Notes: a model not told the origin generated them from the sequence alone. Counted from the first letter of the stretch, positions 34,098 to 42,874 are shown. The stretch: 64,000 nucleotides of DNA from Hamadaea tsunoensis DSM 44101 (GCF_000428945.1 NZ_AUAX01000008.1:248001-312000), one strand, 5' to 3'. A program made the numbers and translations.

Positions 34098-35056
34098 CGT
34101 TGGACTCCCCGGGTGGTCAGGGCGCCCTCGACGTCGCGGCGCATGACCAGCCGCTGGTAGAAGAGCGCGAAGATGAGGCTGAGCCCGAACATCACGATGC
34201 TGATCGCGCTCGCGTAGCCGACCTCGAAGCGGCGGAAGCCGTACTGGAACATCGTCACGGCCATCGTCTCCGATCCGTGGATCGGGCCGCCGCTGGTCAT
34301 CACCCAGACCATGTCGAACAGCTGGAGCGTGCCGATGACGGACAGGAAGATGCTGATCCGGATGGTCGGCCCGAGCAGCGGCAGGGTCACGTGCCGGAAG
34401 ATCTGCCACGGATTGGCGCCGTCGGTCGAGGCCGCCTCGGTCAGCTCCCGCGGGATGTTCTGCCGGGCCGCCAAGTACAAGATCATGTGGAAGCCGAAGT
34501 ACTTCCACGAGATGACGAGGAACAACGCGTACAGGACGGTGTCGGGGTCGGCGAACGCCGCGCCGCCGGTCGCGCCGAGGATGCTCGAGATCGTGTCGCC
34601 CAGGCCCTGGCCCGGTGAGAACACCATCATGAACAGCACCGCGGTGGTGACCTCGCTCAGCACGTACGGTGCGAAGAAGATCAGCCGGTAGACCGCGCGG
34701 CCGCGCAGGTTCTGGTTGAGCAGCATGGCCAGCGCCAGCGAGGCGGGCAGCTGCAGCACGAGCGACAACACGATGAGGATGCCGCCGCGACGCAGGTCGC
34801 CGAGGAAGATCGGGTCCCCGAAGGCGCGGGTGAAGTTGTCCGCGCCGACGAAGTTCTGGGGCAGGCCGAAGCCGTTCCACTTGAACATGCTGGTGTAGCC
34901 GGCCACCACGATGGGGACGATGACCAGCAGTACGAACAGGACCAGGGCGGGCAGCAGGAAGCCCGCGATCGTCAGTACGCCCCGCCCCGGACGGCGGGGC
35001 CGGCGGCCACGCTCCTGCGTGGCCGCCGGGGTGCGGGTCAAAGTCGCCGTGCTCAC
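34094..35056 (-). CDS. Xylo-oligosaccharide ABC permease, MalF type
   Basis: Partner permease of 320 aa. A basic N-terminus (ERGRRPRRPGRG) precedes six membrane segments; the EAA loop reads ELTEAASTDGANPWQIFRHV. GTG 35056 overlaps the receptor's TGA by 4 bp. Codons 10-19 form a very strong hairpin (35001-35028), just inside the gene. It belongs to the operon that starts at 36342. Confidence 0.88.
   Translation of the reverse strand: MSTATLTRTPAATQERGRRPRRPGRGVLTIAGFLLPALVLFVLLVIVPIVVAGYTSMFKWNGFGLPQNFVGADNFTRAFGDPIFLGDLRRGGILIVLSLVLQLPASLALAMLLNQNLRGRAVYRLIFFAPYVLSEVTTAVLFMMVFSPGQGLGDTISSILGATGGAAFADPDTVLYALFLVISWKYFGFHMILYLAARQNIPRELTEAASTDGANPWQIFRHVTLPLLGPTIRISIFLSVIGTLQLFDMVWVMTSGGPIHGSETMAVTMFQYGFRRFEVGYASAISIVMFGLSLIFALFYQRLVMRRDVEGALTTRGVQR
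35001..35028 (-). terminator. Strong hairpin inside the permease 5' end
   Basis: Perfect 12-bp arms CGGCGGCCACGC (35001-35012) and GCGTGGCCGCCG (35017-35028) with a 4-nt loop, about 30 nt into the permease gene and right after the receptor stop. It may limit permease expression or stabilise the receptor mRNA. Confidence 0.5.
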
Positions 35057-36342
35057 TGGCTCTTCGCCACCGCGGTGATGTCCTTGACGATCTTGTCCGG
35101 TCCCTTGGTACCGGCGATCAGCTCCGCCACGCTGTCGTTGACCTGCTGGCCGACGGCCGGCGCGTACGCCTGGTCGAGGTAGAGCTGGAAGCCGGTGGCC
35201 GCGGCCAGCGACGACGCGACGACCTTGTTGTTCGGGTCGGCGATGGCGTCGGCCGCCACCTTGACCGTCGGGAGGATGGACCCGGAGGCCGTACCCTTCC
35301 GCTGGTTGTCCGCGCTCATGATGTACTTCAGGAAGTCCGTCGTGGACTTCGGCGCGTTCTTGCCGACGGCGAAACCGTTACCGCCGCCGAACGCCTCCGA
35401 CACCGAGCCCTTGCCGCCGTCGACCGCCGGGAACGGGAAGAAGCCCAGCTTGTCGCCGAGGCCCTTCTTGCTCGTCGACTGAGCGGCCTCGGTGCTCGGC
35501 GCCCACTGGCCCATCAGCTCCATGGCCGCGCCGCCGTTACCCATGATCCCGGACTGCCCGTCGGGGGCCGTGTACGCCGCTCCCAGGAATCCCTTCTGGA
35601 ACGGCGACAGGTCGACGAGGTCCTTGAGGTGCTGGCCGGCCGCGACGAAGTCGGGGGTGTCGAAGTTGTTGTCCGCCGCGGCCTGCTTGAGGGCGGCCAG
35701 GCCGCCGACCCGCATGGACAGGTAAGCCCAGTAGAAGTGGCCGGGCCACTTCTCCTTGCCGGCCAGCGCGATCGGGACGATCCCGGCGGCCTTGATCTTC
35801 TTGACGGCCTCCAGGAACTCGGCCCACGTGGTCGGCGCCGCGGTGACGCCGGCGCGGCCGAAGAGTTCCTTGTTGTACCAGAAGCCGACCATGCCGACGT
35901 CGAACGGGATGCCGTAGATCTTCCCGTCGATGGTGTACGGCTGGACCGCCGCGGGCAGCAGCGTGTCGATCCACGGCTGCACGTCGGCGGTGATGTCCTT
36001 GACCAGGCCGGCGTCGACCTGCTGCTTGAGAACGCCGCCGCCCCAGGACTGGAACAGGTCCGGCGGCGCGCCGGCCTGCGTGGCGGTGGTCAGCTTCGCC
36101 TTGAACGCCTCGTTCTCCAGGGGCTGGATCTTGATCGTGACGTCGCTGTGCGCGTTCTGGTATTCCTTCGCCATGTTGGCCCAGATGCCGAGCATCGGGT
36201 CGGTGTTGCTGACGTGCCACCAGTTGATGGTCTGCGGGCCGCTCGACGTGCTGGGTTCGTCTTTTCCGCAGGCTCCGAGCAGGAGCGCGCCGGCGCCGGC
36301 GCCAGCCAGCCCCAACAGTGACCTTCGGGCGAGGTGAGTCAT
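35053..36342 (-). CDS. Xylo-oligosaccharide-binding lipoprotein
   Basis: Receptor of the importer, 429 aa. The signal MTHLARRSLLGLAGAGAGAL contains a twin-arginine motif and ends in the lipobox LLGAC, so it is probably a Tat-exported lipoprotein. The mature domain is a family 1 solute-binding fold beginning INWWHVSNTDPMLGIW. ATG 36342 has AAGGGATGG 6-7 nt upstream. First gene of the operon; promoter at 36441-36470 and operator at 36396-36408. Ligand inferred from neighbours. Confidence 0.9.
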   Translation of the reverse strand: MTHLARRSLLGLAGAGAGALLLGACGKDEPSTSSGPQTINWWHVSNTDPMLGIWANMAKEYQNAHSDVTIKIQPLENEAFKAKLTTATQAGAPPDLFQSWGGGVLKQQVDAGLVKDITADVQPWIDTLLPAAVQPYTIDGKIYGIPFDVGMVGFWYNKELFGRAGVTAAPTTWAEFLEAVKKIKAAGIVPIALAGKEKWPGHFYWAYLSMRVGGLAALKQAAADNNFDTPDFVAAGQHLKDLVDLSPFQKGFLGAAYTAPDGQSGIMGNGGAAMELMGQWAPSTEAAQSTSKKGLGDKLGFFPFPAVDGGKGSVSEAFGGGNGFAVGKNAPKSTTDFLKYIMSADNQRKGTASGSILPTVKVAADAIADPNNKVVASSLAAATGFQLYLDQAYAPAVGQQVNDSVAELIAGTKGPDKIVKDITAVAKSQ

Positions 36343-36395
36343 GAGCCATCCCTTCGAGATGGATGCCAGGTGCTCAGATGCGGATACTGACCGCC

Positions 36396-36408
36396 GAAAC
36401 TTTCGGAA
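36396..36408. promoter_or_regulatory. Probable LacI operator of the xylan importer operon
   Basis: CCGAAACTTTCGG, a perfect palindrome about a central C, 54 bp before the receptor start and downstream of its promoter. It contains the CGAA-N-TTCG form, in the variant CGAAACTTTCG, reported for BxlR-type regulators as I recall. Confidence 0.65.
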
Positions 36409-36440
36409 CAGCGGTCGGTATTTTCTAATGGATGGCGGGC

Positions 36441-36470
36441 ACGTTACGACGCCAGTACAGGCTTGGTCAA
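36441..36470 (-). promoter_or_regulatory. Promoter of the xylan importer operon
   Basis: On the minus strand TTGACC (36470-36465) and TAACGT (36446-36441) are 18 bp apart, a good housekeeping promoter. Confidence 0.6.
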
Positions 36471-36528
36471 GGGGCTGTTGCCGAAGAGGCCGAACGGTTA
36501 TCGTGGGCAAAATTCAGCGGCGACCGGC

Positions 36529-36546
36529 GAAACTTCCGGAACTTTC
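36529..36546. promoter_or_regulatory. Probable LacI operator of the GH43 gene
   Basis: GAAACTTCCGGAACTTTC, an 18-bp palindrome with mismatch at one symmetric pair, 29 bp before the GH43 start. A weak promoter TTGCCG (36478-36483) and TATCGT (36499-36504) lies upstream with a 15-bp spacer. Confidence 0.6.
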
Positions 36547-36575
36547 TCGGAGCCGAGCCCATCGAAGGAGCACAC

Positions 36576-38219
36576 ATGTCGACCGACCTCGCGGGCGTGG
36601 CGGGTCAGCACCCGGATGCGCCGGCCGCTCAGGCGATCCGCAATCCGATCCTGAGCGGTTTCCACCCCGATCCGTCGATCCTGCGCGTGGGAGACGACTA
36701 CTACCTGGCCACCTCGACGTTCGAGTGGTACCCGGGGGTACGCGTACACCACTCCCGCGATCTGGTGCACTGGCGGGCCCTCGGCGGCATCATCACCGAA
36801 CGCCGGCTGCTCGATCTGCGCGGCGCGGGCGACTCCAACGGCGTGTGGGCACCCGACCTGTCCTACGTGGATGGCGAGTTCCACCTGGTCTACAGCGACG
36901 TGGCCAGCTTCGCCGCGGGCTACTGGGACCCGCAGAACTACCTGATCACCGCGACCGACATCAACGGGCCCTGGTCCGACCCGGTGCCGCTGCACGGTCA
37001 CGGGTTCGACGCCTCGCTGTTCCACGACGAGGACGGCACCAGCTGGCTGCTGGCCATGAGCGCGGACTGGCGGCCCGGCCGGGACCGGTTCGCCGGCATC
37101 GAGATCCAGCAGTACGACCGGGCGCAGCGCAAGCTCGTCGGGCCGACCCGGATCATCTTCGAGGGCACCAAGGCCGGGCTCACCGAGGGCCCGCACATCT
37201 ACCGCCACGACGGCTGGTACTACCTGCTCGTCGCCGAAGGCGGCACCAGCTGGGAGCACCAGGCCACGATGGCCCGCTCCCGGCACCTGCTCGGGCCGTA
37301 CGAGGCCGACCCGGCCGGGGCGCTGCTCACCTCGCTCGGCCGCAGCGACCTCACCCTGCAGAAGGCCGGCCACGGCAGCCTCGTGCGCACGCAGAACGAC
37401 GAGTGGTACCTCGCGCACCTCGTCGGGCGCCCGTACAGCCCGCTCGGCAACTGCGTCCTGGGCCGGGAGACGGCCTTCCAGCGCGTGGAGTGGCCCGAGG
37501 GCGGCTGGCCGTCCATCGCCGGCGCCATCCCGGCCGACGAGTTCCCCGCACCGGACCTGCCCGCGCACCCCTGGCCGGCCGAGCCCGCCACGGACGACTT
37601 CGACGCCCCCGCCCTCGGCCCGCACTGGTCGACCCTGCGCCGCCCGGCCGGCCCGGAGTGGACGGACCTCACCGCCCGCCCCGGCTTCCTGCGCGTACGC
37701 GGCGGCCAGTCGCCGGTCGGCCGGCAGAGCCCCAGCCTCGTCGCCCGCCGGGTCGGCGACGTGCGCTGCGAACTCGAGACCGCCGTCGAGTTCACCCCGG
37801 CCGACCACCGGCAGCTCGCCGGGATCACCGGGTACTACAACCAGCTCAACTGGCACTACCTCTACCTGACCCGCTCCGACGACGGCAAGACCGTCCTGGA
37901 GCTGCTCAGCTGCGACTCGGGACGGCGCATCACGTACCCGGAGATCTCCGTCGACGTCACCGGCGAGCCCCGTGTGGGCCTGCGGGTGAGCTTCGACGGC
38001 CCGGCCCTGCGGTTCGCGTACCGGACCACCGGCGACTGGCACGCCCTGCCGGTCGAGCTCGACGCGACGATCCTGTCCGACGAGCACGCCGCCCGTTTCA
38101 TCGACGGTGAGCCCGAAGCCTGGGGCTTCACCGGCGCCTTCCTCGGCCTGTGGGTGCAGGACCTCGGCGGCGACGGCGCGTACGCCGACTTCGACCACGC
38201 CACCTACCGGGAAGGGTGA
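36576..38219 (+). CDS. GH43 beta-xylosidase (intracellular)
   Basis: Inverting glycosidase of 547 aa that would release xylose (or arabinose) from imported xylo-oligosaccharides in the cytoplasm; no signal peptide is present. The five-bladed propeller has the three acidic residues: base Asp32 in HPDPS, Asp145 in GFDAS and general acid Glu204 in TEGPHIY. A C-terminal beta-sandwich of about 190 residues (ATDDFDAPALGPHWSTLRRP onward) places it with the two-domain beta-xylosidases. GAAGGAG lies 5 nt before ATG 36576. Divergent from the importer operon and 30 bp before the xylanase gene. Confidence 0.92.
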   Translation: MSTDLAGVAGQHPDAPAAQAIRNPILSGFHPDPSILRVGDDYYLATSTFEWYPGVRVHHSRDLVHWRALGGIITERRLLDLRGAGDSNGVWAPDLSYVDGEFHLVYSDVASFAAGYWDPQNYLITATDINGPWSDPVPLHGHGFDASLFHDEDGTSWLLAMSADWRPGRDRFAGIEIQQYDRAQRKLVGPTRIIFEGTKAGLTEGPHIYRHDGWYYLLVAEGGTSWEHQATMARSRHLLGPYEADPAGALLTSLGRSDLTLQKAGHGSLVRTQNDEWYLAHLVGRPYSPLGNCVLGRETAFQRVEWPEGGWPSIAGAIPADEFPAPDLPAHPWPAEPATDDFDAPALGPHWSTLRRPAGPEWTDLTARPGFLRVRGGQSPVGRQSPSLVARRVGDVRCELETAVEFTPADHRQLAGITGYYNQLNWHYLYLTRSDDGKTVLELLSCDSGRRITYPEISVDVTGEPRVGLRVSFDGPALRFAYRTTGDWHALPVELDATILSDEHAARFIDGEPEAWGFTGAFLGLWVQDLGGDGAYADFDHATYREG

Positions 38220-38249
38220 TCTCTTCTTTTCCGTCCAGAAAGGACACCG

Positions 38250-39404
38250 ATGAAGTTACGACGATCCGCCCTCGTCGCCACCGTCGCGCTGGTCGCCGCC
38301 GGCGCGCTCAACGCCGTCCCCGCGTCGGCCGGGCACCCGGAGCGCCCGGCCGACCTCAGCCTGCGGGCCCTCGGCCAGCGCAGCGACCTCGCCATCGGTA
38401 CCGCCGTCGACATGGCCGCCCTCGACGACACCACCGACCCGCAGTACCGCAAGCTCGTCGCCGAGCAGTTCTCCTCGGTCACCCCCGAGAACGTCATGAA
38501 GTGGGAGGTCCTGGAGCCCACCCAGGGCACCTACAACTGGGCGCCGGCCGACGAGCTGATCGCCTTCACCAAGCAGAACAAGCAGCGCGTACGCGGGCAC
38601 GTGCTGGTCTGGCAGAACCAGTTGCCGGCCTGGCTCACCGACGGCGTGAACAACGGCACGATCAGCGACGACCAGCTGCGCGACATCCTGCACAAGCACA
38701 TCACCGACACGGTGAGCCACTTCAAGGGCAAGATCTGGCAGTGGGACGTCGTCAACGAGGCGGCCAGCGACCCGTGGGACTCGCCGTCGACCATCCACTA
38801 CAAGGGTTTCTGGACCCAGCACCTCGGTGGCGGCATCATCGCCGACGCCTTCCGCTGGGCGCACCAGGCCGACCCGAAGGCGCTGCTGTTCTACAACGAC
38901 TACAACATCGAGGCCTTCGGCGACGGCGGCCCCGGTGACAAGACGCAGTTCGTCTACAACATGGTCAAGCAGCTGAAGCACGACGGCGTACCGATCGACG
39001 GCGTGGGCAGCCAGGGCCACCTGGGCACCCAGTACGGCGACTACGACGCGCTGCAGATCAACGACACCCTCAACCGCTTCACCGACCTGGGCCTCGACGT
39101 CGCCTTCACCGAGGTCGACGTGCGCAGCCAGATGACCGCGGGCGTGCAGGCCGGCGACTCCAACGAGATCAACCCCCGCCTGCAGGCCGCCGCGGCCGAC
39201 TTCAGCGCCCTGATGCAGGGGTGCCTCGCCAACCGGCGGTGCATCTCGTTCACGGTCTGGGGCTTCACGGACAAGCACTCCTGGGTGCCCGGCTGGTTCA
39301 AGGACCCGCTGGAGGGCATGGCGACCCTCTACGACGAGAACTACCAGCCCAAGCGCGCGTACAACACGCTCAAGGCGGATCTGATCTTCGCCGGCCGGCG
39401 CTGA
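38250..39404 (+). CDS. Secreted GH10 endo-1,4-beta-xylanase
   Basis: Retaining xylanase of 384 aa acting outside the cell. Signal peptide to about ASA at residue 27 (core LVATVALVAAGALNA), then one GH10 barrel without a binding module. Acid/base Glu170 in WDVVNEA and nucleophile Glu288 in FTEVDVR are intact. The segment normally GHTLVWHxQ reads GHVLVWQNQ, so the conserved His at the substrate site is Gln122. GAAAGGA lies about 6 nt before ATG 38250. Probably co-transcribed with GH43; together with the importer it gives a full xylan depolymerise-import-hydrolyse path. Confidence 0.92.
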   Translation: MKLRRSALVATVALVAAGALNAVPASAGHPERPADLSLRALGQRSDLAIGTAVDMAALDDTTDPQYRKLVAEQFSSVTPENVMKWEVLEPTQGTYNWAPADELIAFTKQNKQRVRGHVLVWQNQLPAWLTDGVNNGTISDDQLRDILHKHITDTVSHFKGKIWQWDVVNEAASDPWDSPSTIHYKGFWTQHLGGGIIADAFRWAHQADPKALLFYNDYNIEAFGDGGPGDKTQFVYNMVKQLKHDGVPIDGVGSQGHLGTQYGDYDALQINDTLNRFTDLGLDVAFTEVDVRSQMTAGVQAGDSNEINPRLQAAAADFSALMQGCLANRRCISFTVWGFTDKHSWVPGWFKDPLEGMATLYDENYQPKRAYNTLKADLIFAGRR

Positions 39405-39412
39405 TCCACCCG

Positions 39413-39446
39413 GAGGAGCCGGCGTCCGTCGTGGCGCCGGCTCCTC
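39413..39446. terminator. Bidirectional terminator after the xylanase gene
   Basis: Perfect 12-bp arms GAGGAGCCGGCG (39413-39424) and CGCCGGCTCCTC (39435-39446), 10-nt loop, between the convergent xylanase and GNAT genes. Confidence 0.8.
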
Positions 39447-39948
39447 ACCGCACCTCGCGCGTCATCATCAGATTGAGATCATCATCGACGCGTACGCTCT
39501 GCCCGGGTTCCGCCGTCACGTGCGCGTACGCGACTCCGAGCCCGTCCGGCCGGTAGCCCCGGGCCAGATAGATGCGGTGCGCGGCGGCGTAATCCGCGTA
39601 CAGGCCGACGCCGAGACCGGACGTGGGCCCGCGCTCACCGATCGCCGCCTCGGCCGCGTCGAGCAGGGCGTTGCCGATCCCGCGGCGGCGAAAACCGTCG
39701 AGAACGTTCAGATCAGCGATTTCCGGAACATCCCGCTCCCGGAACGGCGCGTAGCGACTGCGCCACAGCACCGTGACGTAACCGGCGACGGCATCGTCCA
39801 CAGTGGCCAAGAAGGTCGCCCGCTCCCCCTGTTCCTGCTGGTCGAGGTATCTCCGGAAGGCCGCCTCGTCCTTGCCTGGCCAGCCGAGGGGCGCGAACGC
39901 GGCCGCGATCCGAGCGGGATCGCCGGGCCGGAACGGCAAGATCTCCAT
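39445..39948 (-). CDS. GNAT-family N-acetyltransferase
   Basis: Protein of 167 aa with a GNAT fold: MEILPFRPGDPARIAAAFAP at the start, core strand VAGYVTVLWRS, and the acetyl-CoA loop RRRGIGNALLDAAEAAI. The acceptor is unknown. ATG 39948 is the most family-like start; in-frame ATGs at 39978 and 39990 are possible. The open frame runs further into repeat E, where it reads MISLIQTGS, but that part is repeat sequence and not protein. Confidence 0.8.
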   Translation of the reverse strand: MEILPFRPGDPARIAAAFAPLGWPGKDEAAFRRYLDQQEQGERATFLATVDDAVAGYVTVLWRSRYAPFRERDVPEIADLNVLDGFRRRGIGNALLDAAEAAIGERGPTSGLGVGLYADYAAAHRIYLARGYRPDGLGVAYAHVTAEPGQSVRVDDDLNLMMTREVR

Positions 39949-40005
39949 CCGATGAAAGTTACGCGCCCCCGCCCCCATCGTCGCGGTCATTTCCACAGCC
40001 ATGAC

Positions 40006-40088
40006 CCAAGATCCCGTTTGGATCAGGGAAATCACCCGAATCTTGGGCCAAGATTACGGGCGAAACCCTGATCCAAACGGGATCTTGG
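40006..40088. repeat. Nested hairpin repeat E, copy 2
   Basis: Perfect 23-bp outer arms (40006-40028 and 40066-40088) around the 17-bp palindrome AATCTTGG-G-CCAAGATT (40039-40055). It lies 31 bp beyond the stop of the ABC exporter gene and upstream of the GNAT gene. 74 of 79 core bases match copy 1. Confidence 0.92.
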
Positions 40089-40118
40089 ACCGGGATCGGG
40101 TGTGATCGGGCGTGATCG

Positions 40119-41864
40119 TCAGGCGAGCTGGGCGGCTTGGAGGCGGGCGTACGCTCCGGAAGCCGCGACCAGCGACGAGTGGGAGCCGACTTCCTCGATG
40201 ACGCCGTCCTTCATGACGACGATGCGGTCGGCGGTGCGAATGGTCGACAGCCGGTGGGCGACGACGAACACCGTGCGCCCGTGGACCAGTCGTTCCAGCG
40301 CCGATTGGATCAGCGCCTCCGTGTGCGCGTCGAGGGCGGACGTGGCCTCGTCGAGGATGAGGACGCGCGGATCGCGGATGAGCGCGCGGGCGATGGCCAG
40401 CCGCTGGCGCTGGCCGCCGGACAGGCGGGCGCCGCGTTCGCCGACCACGGTGTCCAGGCCGTCGGGGAGGCGCTCGACGAACTCCCAGGCGTTGGCGTCG
40501 ACGAGGGCCTGGCGCAGGCGCTCGGGCGGTACGCCGTCCAGCCCGTACGCGACGTTCTCGGCGATGCTGCCCTCGAAGAGGATGGGCTCCTGCGGGACGA
40601 TGGACAGGAAGCGCCGGTAGGTACGCAGGTCCAGGCCGGCCATGTCGGCCCCGTCGAGCAGGATGCGGCCGCGGGCCGGGCGCAGGAAGCCGTTGACGAG
40701 GTTGAGGACGGTGGACTTGCCGGCACCGGACGCGCCGACGAGCGCGATCGTCTCCCCGGGGCTGACGTCGAGGGTGAAATCGCGTACGCCGTAGGAGTAG
40801 CCGACGTTCTCGAAGCGGAACGCTCCCCGCACCGCGGTGACGGGCGCCTTGCCGGCGTTGTCCTCCAGATCGGGTTCCTGGAGCACTTCGCCGACCGAGC
40901 GGACCGATTCGAGGCCGCGTACGATCACCGGGCCGAGGCTCATCAGGGTGGTCATCGAGCCGGTGAGGGTGCCGAAGAACGCGCTCAGCATGACGACGTC
41001 GCCGGCGGTGATCGGCACCCAGCCGTAGTACGCGGTGAGGGCCGCACCCGCGAGGCAGCCGACGCCCAGCACGTTGAGCAGGGTCCAGGCGAGCGCACCG
41101 AACCGGCCGTTGAGGATGTCGAGCCGCAGGCCGGCCGTCATCACGCGGGCCAGGGTGCCGTCGACCCGGCGCAGCGCGTCGCGTTCCAGCCCGTGCGCGC
41201 GGGTGATCGGGATCAGGGTCGTCATCTCGCTGATCCGCGAGGACAGCTTCTCGACCTCCCGGCGGAAGCTCTCGTTGTCCGTACGCATCCGGGTACGCAG
41301 GCGTACCACGAGGATCGCGGCGACCGGGACGACGACGAGGAAGACGGGCAGGAACGCCGGTGCCCGGAAACCGATGATGACCAGGCCGCCGACGAGCATC
41401 GTGGTCGCGGCCAGCCCGGTGTCGCCGGCCTGCTGCACCATCTGCTCGACGTTCTCGACGTCCCGGATCACCTTCGACTGCAGCACTCCCGCGTTCGTCC
41501 GCGCGTGGTAGCCGATCGACAGCTGCTGCATCCGGTGGCAGAGGGCCGAGCGCAGCCGGGTGCCCATCCGGCGTACGGAGCCGGACAGGCAGCGGACGAA
41601 CAGGATGTGGAACGGGTAGTTGAGGCTCAGCAGGACGACCAGCAGCCCGGCGTTGAGCCACAGCTGCGCGACCGGCTTGTGCTGCACGACGACGTCGATG
41701 ATGTTGGCCGTGACCAGCGGCAGCATCCAGGTCGGGCTGTGCTTGACGATGAAGGCGCCGACGCCGCCCAGCAACCGCCAGCGGTCCTCGCGAAGCAGGT
41801 AGCCGACGGTCCGCAGGGGATTCTCGCCACGGTAACGATGATCAAGGGGGTTCGAGGCGACCAC
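40119..41864 (-). CDS. ABC exporter, fused membrane and ATPase domains
   Basis: Half-transporter of 581 aa that would act as a dimer. Six membrane helices occupy about residues 25-310; the ATPase follows with Walker A GASGAGKST, signature LSGGQRQRL, Walker B LILDEATSALD and AHRLST. All catalytic residues are intact, so a homodimer with two active sites is plausible. GTG 41864 is preceded by TAGGCT at 8 nt (41873-41878), one more than the usual leaderless spacing. Divergent from the ABC-2 pair, 104 bp between starts. Substrate unknown. Confidence 0.88.
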   Translation of the reverse strand: MVASNPLDHRYRGENPLRTVGYLLREDRWRLLGGVGAFIVKHSPTWMLPLVTANIIDVVVQHKPVAQLWLNAGLLVVLLSLNYPFHILFVRCLSGSVRRMGTRLRSALCHRMQQLSIGYHARTNAGVLQSKVIRDVENVEQMVQQAGDTGLAATTMLVGGLVIIGFRAPAFLPVFLVVVPVAAILVVRLRTRMRTDNESFRREVEKLSSRISEMTTLIPITRAHGLERDALRRVDGTLARVMTAGLRLDILNGRFGALAWTLLNVLGVGCLAGAALTAYYGWVPITAGDVVMLSAFFGTLTGSMTTLMSLGPVIVRGLESVRSVGEVLQEPDLEDNAGKAPVTAVRGAFRFENVGYSYGVRDFTLDVSPGETIALVGASGAGKSTVLNLVNGFLRPARGRILLDGADMAGLDLRTYRRFLSIVPQEPILFEGSIAENVAYGLDGVPPERLRQALVDANAWEFVERLPDGLDTVVGERGARLSGGQRQRLAIARALIRDPRVLILDEATSALDAHTEALIQSALERLVHGRTVFVVAHRLSTIRTADRIVVMKDGVIEEVGSHSSLVAASGAYARLQAAQLA

Positions 41865-41898
41865 GAACGCCCAGCCTAATCGGGTACCCCGCCGGCTG

Positions 41899-41928
41899 TT
41901 GTGCGCGGCCGATACCTAACACTACGAT
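41899..41928 (+). promoter_or_regulatory. Promoter of the second ABC-2 pair
   Basis: TTGTGC (41899-41904) and TACGAT (41923-41928), spacer 18 bp. A 7-bp inverted repeat, ATACCTA (41912-41918) in the spacer and TAGGTAT (41941-41947) downstream, may be an operator. Confidence 0.5.
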
Positions 41929-41968
41929 GCATAACGCTTCTAGGTATTCGTCGAAGGGGAGCTTGCCG

Positions 41969-42874
41969 ATGGCCGACGACGGCATCGTGGTCAGCGGACT
42001 GACCAAGCTGTACAAGAACGTGCGCGCGGTCGACGACCTGTCGTTCACCGTCAGCCCCGGCCGGGTCACCGGCTTCCTGGGGCCCAACGGCGCGGGGAAG
42101 ACGACCACGCTGCGCATGGTGCTCAACCTGGTCCGCCCCACGGCGGGAACCGCGACCATCGGCGGGCGGCGCTACGCCGACTTCGCCGACCCCAGCCGGG
42201 AGGTCGGCGCGATCCTCGAAGCCTCGGGCGCGCACCGCGGCCGCACCGGGCGCAACCACCTGCGCATGCTCTGCGACGCGGCGGGGATTCCGGCCGGCCG
42301 GGCCGACGACGTGCTGGCCATGGTCGGCCTGACACCGGCCGCGAACCGCAAGTTCAAGGGCTACTCGCTCGGCATGCGCCAGCGCCTGGGCATCGCCGCG
42401 GCGCTCCTCGGCGATCCCGACGTCCTCATCCTGGACGAGCCCGCCAACGGCCTCGACCCCGAGGGCATCCGCTGGATGCGGGAGCTGCTCAAGTCGCTGG
42501 CCGACGAGGGCCGCACGGTCCTCGTGTCGAGCCACCTGCTGTCCGAGATGGAACTGCTCGCCGACGACGTCGTCATCATCGCGGCCGGCAAGCTGGTCCG
42601 GCAGGGTCCGATGGCCGAGATCGTCGACGCGACCGGCGGCGCGCAGCTGCGCGTACGCACACCGCGCCCGGACGAGCTCCTCGCCGAGCTGGGCACCGCG
42701 GTCACGGTGACGCGGACGGCGGACGGGGCGCTGCGGATCGTGGGCGCGGACGGGCCGGCGGTCGGGGCGGCGGCGATGCGGGCCGGCGCCGAGATCCACG
42801 AGCTGACCGTGGAGCGGCCCGACCTCGAGAACGTGTTCCTCCAGCTGACGGCCGGAAAGGCGGACATCCGATGA
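41969..42874 (+). CDS. ABC-2 transporter ATP-binding protein (paralogue)
   Basis: Cytoplasmic ATPase of 301 aa, intact Walker A GPNGAGKTTT, signature YSLGMRQRLG, Walker B LILDEPANGLD and switch His in SSHLLSEM. AAGGGGA lies about 8 nt before ATG 41969; an in-frame ATG at 41927 overlaps the promoter -10 box and is rejected. Highly similar along its length to the ATPase at 16471-17388. Overlaps its permease by ATGA. Substrate unknown. Confidence 0.92.
   Translation: MADDGIVVSGLTKLYKNVRAVDDLSFTVSPGRVTGFLGPNGAGKTTTLRMVLNLVRPTAGTATIGGRRYADFADPSREVGAILEASGAHRGRTGRNHLRMLCDAAGIPAGRADDVLAMVGLTPAANRKFKGYSLGMRQRLGIAAALLGDPDVLILDEPANGLDPEGIRWMRELLKSLADEGRTVLVSSHLLSEMELLADDVVIIAAGKLVRQGPMAEIVDATGGAQLRVRTPRPDELLAELGTAVTVTRTADGALRIVGADGPAVGAAAMRAGAEIHELTVERPDLENVFLQLTAGKADIR

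Noticed and set aside
39949-40035. N-terminal extension of the GNAT protein
   Set aside because: The extension is encoded by repeat E; the same MISLIQTGS string arises from copy 1 near 25002, so it reflects the repeat, not the protein.
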